Source: Colocasia esculenta
Taxonomy: Eukaryota > Streptophyta > Magnoliopsida > Alismatales > Araceae
Direction: 5' to 3'
Assembly (NCBI GenBank): GCA_014218235.1
Contig: CM024759.1
Coordinates: 71,836,042-71,900,041, forward strand
Length of the DNA stretch: 64,000 bases
Below are positions 23,260 through 33,679 of this stretch, in pieces. The translations under genes were made by a program, and so were the position numbers. Each line of letters opens with the position of its first letter. The first letter of the stretch is position 1. Under the pieces are notes generated by a model. The model saw only the letters and a list, made by a program, of their open reading frames with translations, made no database searches and had not been told where the DNA came from.

Positions 23260-24150
23260 GACCGATTCTCATAAGATATTTTTCCTACAAAGATTAAATG
23301 TCATGTCACGAGTTAAAATCCAACACACCCTCACATCATTCAAGTACCATACATATGATACATACATTATATGGAGAGTCCCAGAGCTAATGGGTGAAAC
23401 AAAGCGTTGACGTAAAGATAAATGAAGAGTAAGCATATATGAATATCAAATAAATTTGAGCACTATATAAATATTAATGGTATTAAACATTAAAAAGAAC
23501 ACAAAGACTATTTGTTCATACAAACCGTGATGTCTTCATATTAGGCCACCACCACCTGATCGACTCTTTATTCACTAGCTTCTCATTAGATTTTCTAGGT
23601 TTTGAACTAACCACTGATATCTCTAAATATAGTTTGCCAAATACATCTCTTCATACATAATGGGAAGACATAACTTTCAGAATGTCAAGTTCTTTGACAC
23701 AATTATTTTCCATAAATTTTGACCAGTCTTTTCCACTAAACATGTACATACTACCACACCAACTGCGTCGTAAGATTATAGAATATCGCAGTTCTTTTTC
23801 ATCTTGAACAATAGCAGATAATCCACTTTTGTTTTCTAAACTTTGTCTTTCTTCTTACGAATAATCTTTATGATTTTCTTCATCTTCTCTTTCACCAAAA
23901 GTAAACCATCATGCAATCTTCGAATATCCATCGGTAATATTTTTCGTTCAAACAAACACGTACTTTGATACGTTGAATATTTTTTCTTCTTTGAGTCTAA
24001 TTTCCAATCGCGAACTCTCATCACTAATTAGAAAAAAATTGATAACAATTTATTCATGAGTAATTTAAAATATGAAATTAAATCATAATATGGTAAATAT
24101 GAAAGAATCAATCAAATGGCTACAAATAAACATACGAATGTGATTCTCTA
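23260..24150. other. TNP2 upstream region in CACTA-1
   Basis: AT-rich, with no gene recognised. It likely holds the 5' UTR and a leader intron of the minus-strand TNP2 gene. A Lys-rich 62-codon reading at 24024-23836 has no domain and is not called. Confidence 0.4.
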
Positions 24151-24154
24151 ACTT

Positions 24155-25440
24155 GCAGTGTGATGGGGGGCGACAGGGGTGGGGGGGGGGAATGTGGGGG
24201 AGGGGGGGGGACTGTGGGGGGCTGGGGGGGGGGGGGGGTCTCCTGTTGGGGGAGGGGGGTGGCAGGGATGGGGAAGGGGTGACTGTGGGCAGTGGCAGAT
24301 CTAGAAATTTTTTTCAGTGAGGGCAATACATATACATATAAAATATTAACATATATATTATAAATGAACACATTATCAAAATAATTTCATTTCTATTCTA
24401 TTTTTTTTTTTAAACAACCAATATTCTTTTCCTTTGTTTCACAAAAAATAGAAAGACTTGATTATGAGCATTGTTTTGGCCTCCAACATAGGTTTGCAAT
24501 CTCTCTTTTTTTTTTCTCAATTTTTAAATCCTTATATGGTAAATGCATCACCACTAGTGCCACCATCCTACTCTCTAAATTTAGGTTTCATGATATAATT
24601 TAGAAAAATGAGAACCGAAAAAATTTATTAATGACAGAATCCCAAGATTATATACATGGATACACAAGTTATACACTAGGTACACCAAAAAGTTTCAAAT
24701 GAAAAAAATATCCAAAGAAGGTAATATTTATTCTAAGACATGAGATAACAACACAAATAAAAGGCAGCACTATATATATCGGTGGTAGTTTAAAAATCAA
24801 AGACAGCAAAATAATGTAATTTAAGAAAATTTCAAATTTCAGTGGGGGCAGTGGCCCCACTATAGATCAGCCCCTGACTGTGGGGGAGGGGACTGTGGGG
24901 GAGGGGGAAATGTGGGGGAGGGGACTGTGGGGGAGGGGATGGGGACGACAGGGGTGGGGGGGAATGTGAGGGGGAGGGGGGGGACTGTGGGGGGCTGGGG
25001 GGGGGGGGTTTCCTATTTGGGGAGGGGGGTGGCAGGGATGGGGAAGGGGTGACTGTGGGGGAGGGGACTGTGGGGGAGGGGGGGAATGTGGGGGAGGGGA
25101 CTGTGGGGGAGGGGATGGGGGGCGACAGGGGTGGGGGGGCTACGGACGGGAGGGGGAGGGGGAGGGGGAAGGGAGGGGGGGCGCCGACAGAGGTGGGGGG
25201 CTGCGCACGGGAGGGGGAGGGGATGGGGGGCGACAGGGGTGGGGGAGCTACGGATGGGAGGGGGAGGGGAGGGGGCCGCCGAGAGGGGTTCGGGGGGGGG
25301 CTGCGCAGGGAGGGGAGGGGAGGGAGGCCGACACGGGTGGGGGGGCTACAGAGGGGGAGAGGGAGGGGAGGGCGGCCGCCTAGAGAGGTAGGGGGCTGCA
25401 CACAGGAGGGGGAGGGGGTCGCCGAGAGCGGGAGGGAAGG
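24155..25440. repeat. G-rich minisatellite near the 5' end of CACTA-1
   Basis: GGGGGAGGGG/GGGACTGTGGGGG/GATGGGGGGCGACAGGGGTGG units are repeated for about 700 bp net, interrupted by the hAT-like element. A segment of about 130 bp at 24160-24289 (GGCGACAGGGGTGGGGG to GGGGTGACTGTGGG) is repeated at 24945-25060. Long Pro/Ser-rich and Gly-rich ORFs on the two strands (24832-25734 minus, 25049-25729 plus) come only from this composition. Many G runs could form G-quadruplexes. Confidence 0.85.
24290..24876. mobile_element. hAT-like non-autonomous transposon with an 8-bp target duplication
   Basis: The ends are CAGTGGCAGATCTAGAAAT (left) and, reverse-complemented, CAGGGGCTGATCTATAGTG (right): imperfect inverted repeats starting CAG(T/G)GGC. 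They are flanked on both sides by ACTGTGGG (24282-24289 and 24877-24884), a perfect 8-bp duplication typical of hAT insertions. The interior is AT-rich with no transposase. Because ACTGTGGGGG recurs in the surrounding G-rich repeat, the duplication could partly be chance, but the inverted ends fall exactly next to it. Confidence 0.75.
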
Positions 25441-25597
25441 GGAAGGGGGAGGGGGTACGTACCGGAGGTGGTGCTCGACGGCGGTGGCGGCGGTGCAGCT
25501 CGACGGCAGCGACAGCGCTGGTGTAGCTCGACAGCGACGGCGGCGGTGTAGCTCGACACAGCCGCGGTGGCGAAGTAGCTCTCGGCGGGAGGGGCGA

Positions 25598-25599
25598 GG

Positions 25600-25632
<33 letters not shown>

Positions 25633-25639
25633 GAGAGAG

Positions 25640-25670
<31 letters not shown>

Positions 25671-25706
25671 GAGAGAGAGAAGAGAGAGAGAGAGAGAGAG
25701 CGAGCG
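25598..25706. repeat. (GA)n microsatellite
   Basis: GAGAGA run with occasional CGAG steps. On the minus strand it is a (CT)n tract in what would be the CACTA-1 leader region. Confidence 0.9.
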
Positions 25707-25737
25707 AGCGTTCACGAGGATGGCGGTAGCGCAAAAG

Positions 25738-25960
25738 TGCGAGTTTACCGACGGATATTTCCGACGAAATTATTCCGTCGGAATATCCGTCGTAAGTATC
25801 CGACTAAAATTATTTCGTCAATATTTCCGACAGATATTACCAACGGAGTTATTGGTCGGTATTCCGACAAATATACCGACGGAAATATTTCCGTCAGCAT
25901 TTCCGTTGGTATTACCGACGGAAAAATTTCGTCGAAAATATCGTCGGTAATACCGCTTTC
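25738..25960. repeat. CACTA-1 right subterminal repeats
   Basis: Repeated TTTCCGACGAAAT, CCGTCGGAAT and ACCGACGG motifs in both orientations, matching the left end and CACTA-4. Confidence 0.85.
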
Positions 25961-25970
25961 TCTTGTAGTG

Positions 25971-26932
25971 TTGATAATGTGCTCCAATGGATTTAAAGAA
26001 AGGAGTCTTCTCAAACACATATACTATTGTGCCTATTGTGATGGGTGAGTGATTAAATTATTTTCTTAGAATGAAATATATTTCATATTAAAATTTCTAT
26101 GTTCTTTCTTATAGGGGCCATTGGAACCTCCTTATTTTATGTAACTTTGGGAAGCCACTTCACAAGTATTGTGGGCCATATATGATTCTTCTAGACTCTC
26201 CACATATGGCTGATCCTTTGAGTAAGGAGCCAAATATAAGAAGGTAATAGAGAAAGGAAATTATGCAATTTATCTTCTAGACTCTTCTAGACTCTCTACA
26301 TATTTCTATATAAATTATGCACATTTATCTTTAAAGTTCTTCTTATTTATAGATTTGTAAGGGAATTATAAAAGGCAAGTGGAAGGATGGAAACTGGCCG
26401 TGCAATCAACTCTATTCCCCTTCTACTTCCTAAGATGCTTCCCATTACATAGTTACTATTTATATTGAACTTTGCTGCCCACTAATATTTTTATGGTTTA
26501 TAGGTCCCACAACAAAATGGTGGGGAGGAGTGTGGTGTCTTCATGTTATACTATATGTTTCTATTTGCAATGAATGCTCCAAAGTCTTTTACTCGAACTT
26601 CATATCCATACTTTGTAAGTTAATCCATTTTTTTGTCTAACTTTGTAAGGAGTGATTTATGTCTAACTTTGTAAGTTAATCCATTATACTTTTTACAGTT
26701 ATCTGAGCATTGGTTTTCTTATGATGATGTTGATGTGTTTGAGAAAAAGATAAGGACTTTTGAGAAAAGATGTGAAACAGAAGCAGCAGAATGTCTTGCA
26801 AGAAAGATTGATAATGTGGAGATAGAGGATAAAGTAGAAGACACAAAAAATTCAGAAATCATTAAAGAGAATACATTAAATGAGGAAATACCTAGCATGG
26901 AAAAATGCCAAGACTCGAGGACCTATATGTAG
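25971..26932 (+). pseudogene. Ulp1/C48 SUMO-protease-like domain gene, 3' part, outer CACTA element
   Basis: C48 cysteine proteases cleave SUMO-type precursors or conjugates; plant CACTA and Mutator elements often carry such a domain. The frame continues from before the CACTA-1 insertion: CSNGFKERSLLKHIYYCAYC, with the donor GTGAGT at 26045. The next exon from 26115 reads GHWNLLILCNFGKPLH (catalytic His), then YMILLDSPHMADPL (catalytic Asp). The exon at about 26505-26618 reads VPQQNGGEECGVFMLYYMF (oxyanion Gln and catalytic Cys). The last part, 26700-26932, reads LSEHWFSYDDVDVFEKKIRT and ends in a charged tail at TAG. The His/Asp/Gln/Cys set is complete. The gene as a whole is broken by CACTA-1, so it is called a pseudogene. 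Confidence 0.8.
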
Positions 26933-28290
26933 CCATGAGGTTCATGGCGTGGAAAGTGATAAAAAAATTTATGTTGAGTGGAACGATGTTGGCCAACCTG
27001 TTGGTCCTGGTGGTCGTTCCTTAAGAACATTCTTGGGTATTGTGGCAAGAAATGCTTCAAAATTGCCGATTGATATTTCTGTTGTTTGGAATAAAATACC
27101 CAAGCACCTCATTGAGGATGTGTGGGACTTATCAAGGTAATGTGCAACTTCATTCCATTAATATGTATATTTGGCTTTGTAAATATATTATCAAATATTA
27201 TCAAGTTGATGTTCAACTTCTATCCTTGTAGAGAAAGTATGATGTCGGACAATCGGAGAAGAAATGGATAATGAAAGATATCTCTCAAAAGAGGAAGTAT
27301 CACAAGTATGCCCTACGAAGGAAATTTTTTAAGCAGAGTAAAAAAGTAGTTCAAATGAATCCACCAGAGCATTTGCATATTAGCGCAGACATGTGGAAAG
27401 AAGCAGTGAAGCTATGGACATCTGAACATTGGGTGGTAAGCAATTTGAAATATGTCAATTGCTATTTTAATTAGATCATGTATAACTATACTACATATTT
27501 TACAGTGGAGGAGTGAAGTAAATCGCAAGAATAAGGGTGTCCATAAATCATTTCATTGTGCAGGAACTCAAACATTTGCAGACATCCACAAAGTTGAGGT
27601 AAAGTAAATAAATTAACATGCATTTTTTTATTCTTTTTATTGTATATATTAACTATACTTGTGTATTAATGTCTTAGTTACAAAAAAGTGGACAAGACAT
27701 GGATCGTTCTGAATTGTTCATCGTCACCCATACTAGAAAAGATGGCATTCAAGTAAATAGCGAATGTGCAGTTGCCATTGTAAGTGTGAATGCTTTTCAT
27801 TTATACCTATGTGTCAAGATGTTTTATTTTTGACCTCCAAGCTATGTTTTCAAATAGGAGAAAATTCAGGCCTTAAAACAATCACAATCTTCAGCTAGCT
27901 CTTCTCAGACGGTGGCATCTAAATAAGATATATATTCTCAAGTGCTTGGTGAAGACAAACCTGGTCGTGTACGAGGTTTAGGTACCGGACCGACACCTGC
28001 AACTTTATGGGGAAGGAGTACAGATATTTTGAAGGATGAAAATAAGAAGTTGGGTGACCGTGTTAAGGATCTTGAAGAGAGGATTGCCAAGTTGGAGAGA
28101 ACAGACTCAAAATTTTAGGTGATTTAATTCATATTTTTTGGAATAACTATAGTTTACATAATATTATTATCTGATCCACTTATTATTTTACATGTAGGAG
28201 GAAAATAATAGTGTGGATGGTGGAGTGGCACCAAAAGAAAGTGCAAGTGTGACTAAACAGGATGCACATTCTGTGAGTTTTCAATAGCAA
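26890..28290 (+). pseudogene. PF03004 (Transposase_24) gene of the outer CACTA element
   Basis: Plus-strand exons have GT/AG borders. The first, 26890-27136, reads KKIYVEWNDVGQPVGPGGRS, LRTFLGIVAR and WNKIPKHLIEDVWDL. The second, about 27230-27435, reads YDVGQSEKKWIMKDISQK, FKQSKKVVQMNPPEHL and DMWKEAVKLWTSEHW. The third (27506-27598), WRSEVNRKNKGVHKSFHCAG, and fourth (27679-27779), DMDRSELFIVTHTRKDG, follow. The fifth, 27859-28118, reads EKIQALKQSQSSASSSQTV, then a TAA, then YSQVLGEDKPGRVRGLGTGP and a coiled-coil ENKKLGDRVKDLEERIAKLE. A last exon lies at about 28198-28285. The layout matches plant PF03004 proteins. The in-frame TAA near 27925 disables it. It may originally have been fused to, or lain just behind, the Ulp1-type gene. 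Confidence 0.8.
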
Positions 28291-29280
28291 ATGTGACTAC
28301 ATTATTTGCATGTTATTGATATCTCCTGATATACTTGAGTAATTGAGTTTTCAGTAGCAAATGTGTTTACAGAAAATATAAATATTTTAGGTCGTTTTCA
28401 GTTGTAGTTCCAACCAAAAAAAAAACAAAGGTGTCCATGGTGTTGTTGAGCTGTCATGCCAAAAACTTTAACACTAGGGGGAACTGTTTGAGAAAGAGAT
28501 GGAACAAACCTGATGAATTAACCAATTGCTCGCCATCTACAGAATGGAACTAAATGGCAGTTTACATTAATATAAATCTGGGACTTTCAGAACAGAAGGG
28601 GGCCTGTTAAAACCAAGAAGAGAGAACCAAAATAATTATTAGAAGATGAAGGAAAATTAAAGTTAAAGGTGAAAATTAAAGTTAAAGGTGGAGGAAAATT
28701 CCTATCTTTCTTAGCTGCTGTGCCAAGGTAGATCTATCAAAATGGGATTGTTAAGCGTTCCATGTAAGAGGTCAGTCAGTTTTAATTTTCCTTTTTGTCA
28801 GATGCTCCCATTATGTTTTCAATTCACTTCCATATAGGAATGTTAGTGAAGGCTTGTTGGTTTGTGTATTAGCAGTTTCTTGATATCTTTGAAGTGTTGC
28901 GGCACAAGACTTGTTTGATTCTTGAACATGCCCTGTCCAAAGCATGTACATGTAGTAAAGGCTGAATTATTCATAAAAGGAGGATTATCTGGGGGAGAAG
29001 CGAGAAGCAGCAGAAATGCTACTCTTGATCATGTTAAGGGAATGTGGATATCTTCATTGAAAATGAAGTGGTGAGCATATGGTCTTGAGATTTTGTCCAT
29101 GACATAGCATCCTCGGGTACCCAGACTGTGTTCTATCTTCTGGGTGCAAAGATGGAGCATCCTATTTCAATTTCCGTTTGTAGATACATCAAATAGTCCC
29201 ATCCCCGATAAGAATTATTTGAAGTTCTCCACCCCTACATATGCAGAAATTTCAGATCATTCTTCAGATGAGCTAAGAAA
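28291..29280. other. Spacer behind the outer CACTA PF03004 gene
   Basis: No gene, terminal repeat or LTR recognised. The right end of the outer CACTA element should lie here or beyond, but no CTTGTAGTG terminus is present before CACTA-3 starts. Confidence 0.4.
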
Positions 29281-29304
29281 CACTACAAGAAGGAGAGCAT
29301 TGTC

Positions 29305-29465
29305 AACGGCAATATGTTAGCGGCTAGCAAGATCCGCTAACAATAGAGACAAACGTCAACGACTTTGTACGTCCGCTGACATATCTTATTATTTGTCAAC
29401 GGCCTCTTCGTGCGTTGACATATCTTTACTATTTGTCAACGGCTTTTTATGCGTTGACAAATCCT
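29305..29465. repeat. CACTA-3 subterminal repeats
   Basis: TTGTCAACGGC(C/T)T...CGTTGACAAAT repeats at about 29308, 29355, 29395 and 29437 in both orientations. One more copy (GTCAACGGCTAACC) sits at 29678. Confidence 0.75.
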
Positions 29466-29719
29466 TATAATTATATTTTATATTTTTATTAATATATTAT
29501 TTTAATTGAAAATTTTCATATTTATTATTAATAATTAATCATTAATCAGAAGTAGATATAATATTAATAAATAGTATTTTAATATGATAAAATATAATAA
29601 ATGAAAATCAATATTATTTAATATTGATAAAAATATAATAAATAAAAATCAATATTTATTATTTAATTGAAAGTAATGTCAACGGCTAACCAACCACTGA
29701 CATATACTTCTTTTTTTAC

Positions 29720-30125
29720 CCCAGCCCCCAAACCCCCCACTGCACGAAGCTGGCCCTAACTCGCTCCTGCAATGATCTCCTCCTCTGGCGATTTCCCTGC
29801 GCCCTAACTCTCGAGCTCCTATGACGATCTCCTCCTCTGGCGATCTCCTTGCGCCGGCCGCGTCCTCCTCCGGCGACCTCCTCCTCCTCCGGCTAACTCG
29901 CGAGCTCCTGCGACGATCTCCCAGTCGCCCCCACGCCGGCTGCGTCCTCCTCGGTGACCTCCTTCTCCAGCGACCTCCTCCTCTTCGGCTAGCTCGCGAG
30001 CTCCTGCGACGATCTCCAGTCGCCCCCGCGCTGGCTGCGTCCTCCTCCGGCGACCTCCTCCTCCTCCGACTAGCTCCAACCAGATCTGCAGGTCCTCTCT
30101 CTCTCTCTTTCTCTCTCTTTCTCGC
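29720..30125. repeat. GC-rich leader minisatellite and CT tract in CACTA-3
   Basis: Three to four copies of GCGAGCTCCTGCGACGATCTCC...CTCCTCCTCCGGCGACC, followed by CTCTCTCTTTCTCTCT. ORFs of up to 169 codons here are low-complexity Arg/Gly- or Leu/Ala-rich readings and I do not call them genes. Confidence 0.75.
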
Positions 30126-30329
30126 GTCAGGACTTGCTCCCCTTTGCCGTCGAGTGGCAGAGGTGGAGGATCTCCAATCGGATCTCAACCGGATCTCGCT
30201 TTTCTATTGTCTTTTTGTATTGGCCGATCGCCAATCAGTGTAATCTATAAGATTGATGTATGCTCTAAACTGAGACTATGGATCGAGTTTTGGCTAGTTT
30301 CTTGCCGTTTTCTGTACTCCCTAAGCTGT

Positions 30330-30330
<1 letters not shown>

Positions 30331-30393
<63 letters not shown>

Positions 30394-30412
30394 ATATATA
30401 TATATGTATATT
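30331..30412. repeat. (TA)n microsatellite
   Basis: A TA run of about 80 bp with a single C interruption near 30392. Confidence 0.9.
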
Positions 30413-31908
30413 ATATCCTATCTGTAACGCCATGGTCTATGTAGTTTTGGAGATGCACTCATAATAAGTAATAAGTGTTTCATCTATTTGGTTTCAATAT
30501 CGGAAAATTGAAGTCCAAAGTCAAGGTGTTCCTCGGGAAGATTTGCCGGCAATAGATGATCAATTCCAGGTTGTGATAGAGTGAAGTTTCTCCAGCTGTG
30601 TCTTCGGTGGTTCTAGTTTTGAACTTGCAGAACATTTATTCATCACAAATGTGGGAATGTGGAGGTGGTGTGGATATACCACTCTCCCCAAGTTTTTTGC
30701 AGCGGTACACACAGTTAAGCACACACCGAAAGGAAAGAGAGAAGTCAAATTAAGAGACTGATGAACCAGATTACCTTCATGAACTCTTATAGTACATGTA
30801 GAAAGCACAAGGGTCATATGGAAACAAAACAGACCATTTGGGACAGCCTTTCTTCTCCTCTTGAACTACTAAGCACAAAACTACCTGAAGGGAAGGGATG
30901 GGTTGATGGCTTAATGGGCATGGGCACACAGACGCCCCTAGGACACAAATGAACCTTTAAACCTGTGCACATATGGACGCTTTTGAGAGCTCACCTCGTC
31001 TCTCCTAATTAGCTCTTGCAGGCATCTACTTCGGTTGTATAAGAGATTCTAGGGGTAACTTTCTTATCAGCTTCACCTTCTAGGATATCAAACAGTAGAT
31101 TAGTTTTTTTTTCCTTATCTTAGTCCACCTAACAAAGTTGAACAACTGACAGATGGCATTTGGTCTTCTAGTAGAATAACATGGATGATGGAGTAATCCG
31201 GTCTCACATCATTTTCTTTCTACGTCGTCAATTGTACCATCCTATTCCTTTTGATGTGGGATCAATCTAGACATGGTGATTATCCCATGTAAAAATTAGG
31301 AATTAATGGTTAAGCTAACCATAGTTGTGAAGGTCATCGTAGTATGCACACAGATGCATAGGAAGGAACATATGTTAATTGTCACTTCTCCATTCTTTAT
31401 TTTGTCAATAAACTGATGATCTATTGAAGGAGTCAAAGCCAATTAGAGGTTCTATTTTCTTGTAAAAAAATATAAATTTTTTGTAATTATTTCAATTTTA
31501 TAGTATTTTTCAATTGTTCAATTCCCCACAGCCATTTCAAGCTGTGACCATTAAGACCTTTTCAATTAGCTTTACACGGAAGCCATGTATATATGATTTC
31601 TGATCTATTAAGGCATATGAAAAATAGATTACAACCAATAAATTTCCAAATAGAACATTGTAAGATTTTTGCAGGATGCAAGTATATGAATGTGTGATTT
31701 TTGCAGGATGTGATTGTCTTCATATATTTTAATGCAGGATGCAAGCGTATATAGATATGAATGTGTGGATGTGGTGTGTGAATGTATGGACCTTTTTATT
31801 TTTATTTTGTCCATTCAAGACTTTTGTTAGGATAGATGTTTTACCGTCTTTTGATGGTAATGACATATATCGAGCATAAAGTCTTGAATTGTCCTATTGG
31901 ATAGTCTG
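30413..31908. other. CACTA-3 non-coding stretch upstream of TNP2
   Basis: No gene recognised. It probably contains a leader intron. A short direct repeat (TTGCAGGATG...GAATGTGTG) occurs at 31671-31770. Confidence 0.4.
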
Positions 31909-32172
31909 TGGATATTTTGATCATCTGATGTTCTCCATTATATGTGCTTATGATTGTCTTAAAATTTCGACGGCATCTCCCTACTCTTCTCCAATATATC
32001 TGCTAATTTTAACTAAACTTTTCACTTGTAGTTTATACGAGTGATTTTTTGAGCAAAGTTAAATTTAGTAAATGATAGTGGTATATTGGAGAAGTGTGGG
32101 GAGATGCTGCCGAAATTTTAAGACAATCATAAGCACATATAATGGAGAACATCAGATGATCAAAATATCCAT
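31909..32172. repeat. Long inverted repeat (hairpin) upstream of CACTA-3 TNP2
   Basis: The left arm 31909-32018 and right arm 32057-32172 are reverse complements. The outer 61 bases (TGGATATTTTGATCATCTGA ... TTAAAATTTCG) match perfectly, the next 30 have about four mismatches, and the inner part is looser. The loop is about 40 nt. It could fold into an RNA hairpin of more than 90 bp if transcribed. Confidence 0.9.
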
Positions 32173-32322
32173 GGATGGGCAAGATTTGATGTAGGTACCC
32201 CATTTTGTTTGACAATGTATGTATACAAGTGGATGTACACATGTGGATTTACTCTTGATATAAGGGAGGTGCTGCCAAATTTTTTACTGAATTCTTTGTT
32301 TATGGTTATAGGATATATAGAA

Positions 32323-33243
32323 ATGGCTGGACCTGATAAGACTTGGATGGAACTTGTTAATAATCGAGGAGATCCTAGATATTTGAAGGGGGTGGAGTCT
32401 TTTTTGGAGTATGCTTTTCATGCAGATCGAACAGGATACATGCATGGTCAATACCGTGAGCTGATACAATGTCCATGTCAGAATTGTCGTAATAGAGTAA
32501 AGTTGACCCGAACAGAAGTTGAAACTCATCTTATAGTAGATGGGTCTGGACATACTATAACAATTGGTATGTCATGGAGAGACACCATTTGACATCCTTT
32601 ATGTGGAAGCAATAGGGCACCAAGCAGAAATAAGACAAACAAATATCTCCTCTGTACAGATGAGTGACCAACTGCTAGATATCGATTCTATACATATGTT
32701 GCATGAGTTTCAACAAGCTGAATTTGCCATTTCAATGGAGGAGCATGAGCCAAATTCCAAAGCAAGTGACTTTATATATTATTACAAGAGTGCTGAAATG
32801 CCATTATATGATGGGTGTCAGAAGGTTTCAAAGTTGTCATTTCTTTTGAAACTGATGCATATTAAGACAATGAATCAAGTGATCGGAGATGCATGAATAT
32901 GTTGTTGGAATTTATTAAAGAAATATTACCACAAGAAGCTAATGTACCCCAAACATGGTATGAAGCAAAAAGATCATTAAAGATTTGGGGTTGGGTTATG
33001 AGAAGATAGATGCATGTAAAAATGACTGTATATTATTTTGGAAGGAACACAAAGATAAAGATCGATGCCCGCAATGGTGCATCTCGATATAAGGAAAGAG
33101 TGCAAGACGTAGATAATCAAGTTGATAATGAGAAGGTGAAACCTGGCAAACGAATACCCAACAAGGTCTTGAGCTATTTTCCGTTGAAAGATAGATTGCA
33201 AAGGTTATTTATGTCATCTAAAACAACCAAGTGGATGACATAA
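32323..33243 (+). pseudogene. CACTA-3 TNP2 N-terminal half
   Basis: The start MAGPDKTWMELVNNRGDPRY follows an AT-rich leader. It continues GVESFLEYAFHADRTG, IQCPCQNCRNRVKLTRTEVE and THLIVDG: the PF13963 transposase-associated domain with its C-x2-C. After a frameshift near 32555 come EHEPNSKASDFIYYYKSAEM, LYDGCQKVSKLSFLLKLMHI, MLLEFIKEILPQEANVPQ, SLKIWGW, then in another frame GLGYEKIDACKNDC and GASRYKERVQDVDNQVDNEK, and PNKVLSYFPLKDRLQRLF. These are the conserved steps leading into the PF02992 catalytic part, which is absent. At least three frameshifts and the loss of the C-terminal half make it dead. Confidence 0.85.
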
Positions 33244-33660
33244 ATAACTGGGAATAATAATTTTTCAAGTCAAATGTTCTATCTTCTTGCATCTCATGCG
33301 CAAGGCCATCATTAGGAATCATCAAGTCAACTCTTAGACATTAATCAGTCCAGATGAACAAAGCCCAGTTCTGATCCATCTAATACAGACCAAAATATTA
33401 ATCTCCTTAACAGGAACAACAACAATTCTCCTAGTAGTATTGCCCTATGCAGTGTGCTTTCCTTCGCCTCCTTTTTTATATTCTTTTGTGTTGGATCTGA
33501 ATGATACAGACCATGTGAACAGATTGGTGTGTGACTGTTTAGCAGCAGTTGATTTTTGAAGTATGGAATTTTGTGCTTTTATTCTTACGCAATGCCTTGA
33601 TTCCCACTCTTTGAGCTGTCAGTTCGATTTTATTTACAAGAACATTTATTTTCACTACTT
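33244..33660. other. Spacer where the TNP2 catalytic half is missing
   Basis: No PF02992, DUF4218 or DUF4216 motifs are seen between the TNP2 N-terminus and the PF03004 remnant. An internal deletion is the simplest reading. Confidence 0.5.
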
Positions 33661-33679
33661 TTAATGTGAAACTAAAAAA

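Larger units (their letters stand above)
13664..25970 (-). mobile_element. CACTA-1: En/Spm-type DNA transposon, 12.3 kb, genes on the minus strand
   Basis: The ends are CACTACAAGAAAAAGC at 13664 and the reverse complement of CACTACAAGAGAAAGCGG ending at 25970, the classic CACTA terminal inverted repeats. Both ends carry dense CCGACGG/CCGTCGG subterminal repeats. The minus strand holds, in order, a G-rich leader region, a TNP2 gene (23259 to about 18190) and a PF03004 gene (about 18120 to 14256). A solo LTR (19182-21701) and a hAT-like element (24290-24876) have inserted into it, so the element proper is about 9.2 kb. The flanking 3-bp sites (GGC left, TTG right) do not match, so the target duplication has decayed or the junction was altered. 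TNP2 has stops and a large insertion, so it is not autonomous today. Confidence 0.9.

Noticed and set aside
24832..25734. 300-codon minus ORF rich in Pro/Ser/Leu and a 226-codon Gly-rich plus ORF over the same DNA
   Set aside because: Both are direct products of the G-rich minisatellite and GA repeat; no domain and no conserved order.
13661..25973. A 3-bp target duplication for CACTA-1
   Set aside because: Left GGC and right TTG do not match; shifting the boundary by one base gives only a two-of-three match.
29679..30243. 169-codon minus and 140-codon plus ORFs in the CACTA-3 leader
   Set aside because: Arg/Gly- and Leu-rich readings of a GC-rich repeat; no family match.
30331..30412. (TA)n run as a centromere or origin signal
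   Set aside because: Ordinary dinucleotide microsatellite; nothing else supports such a role.
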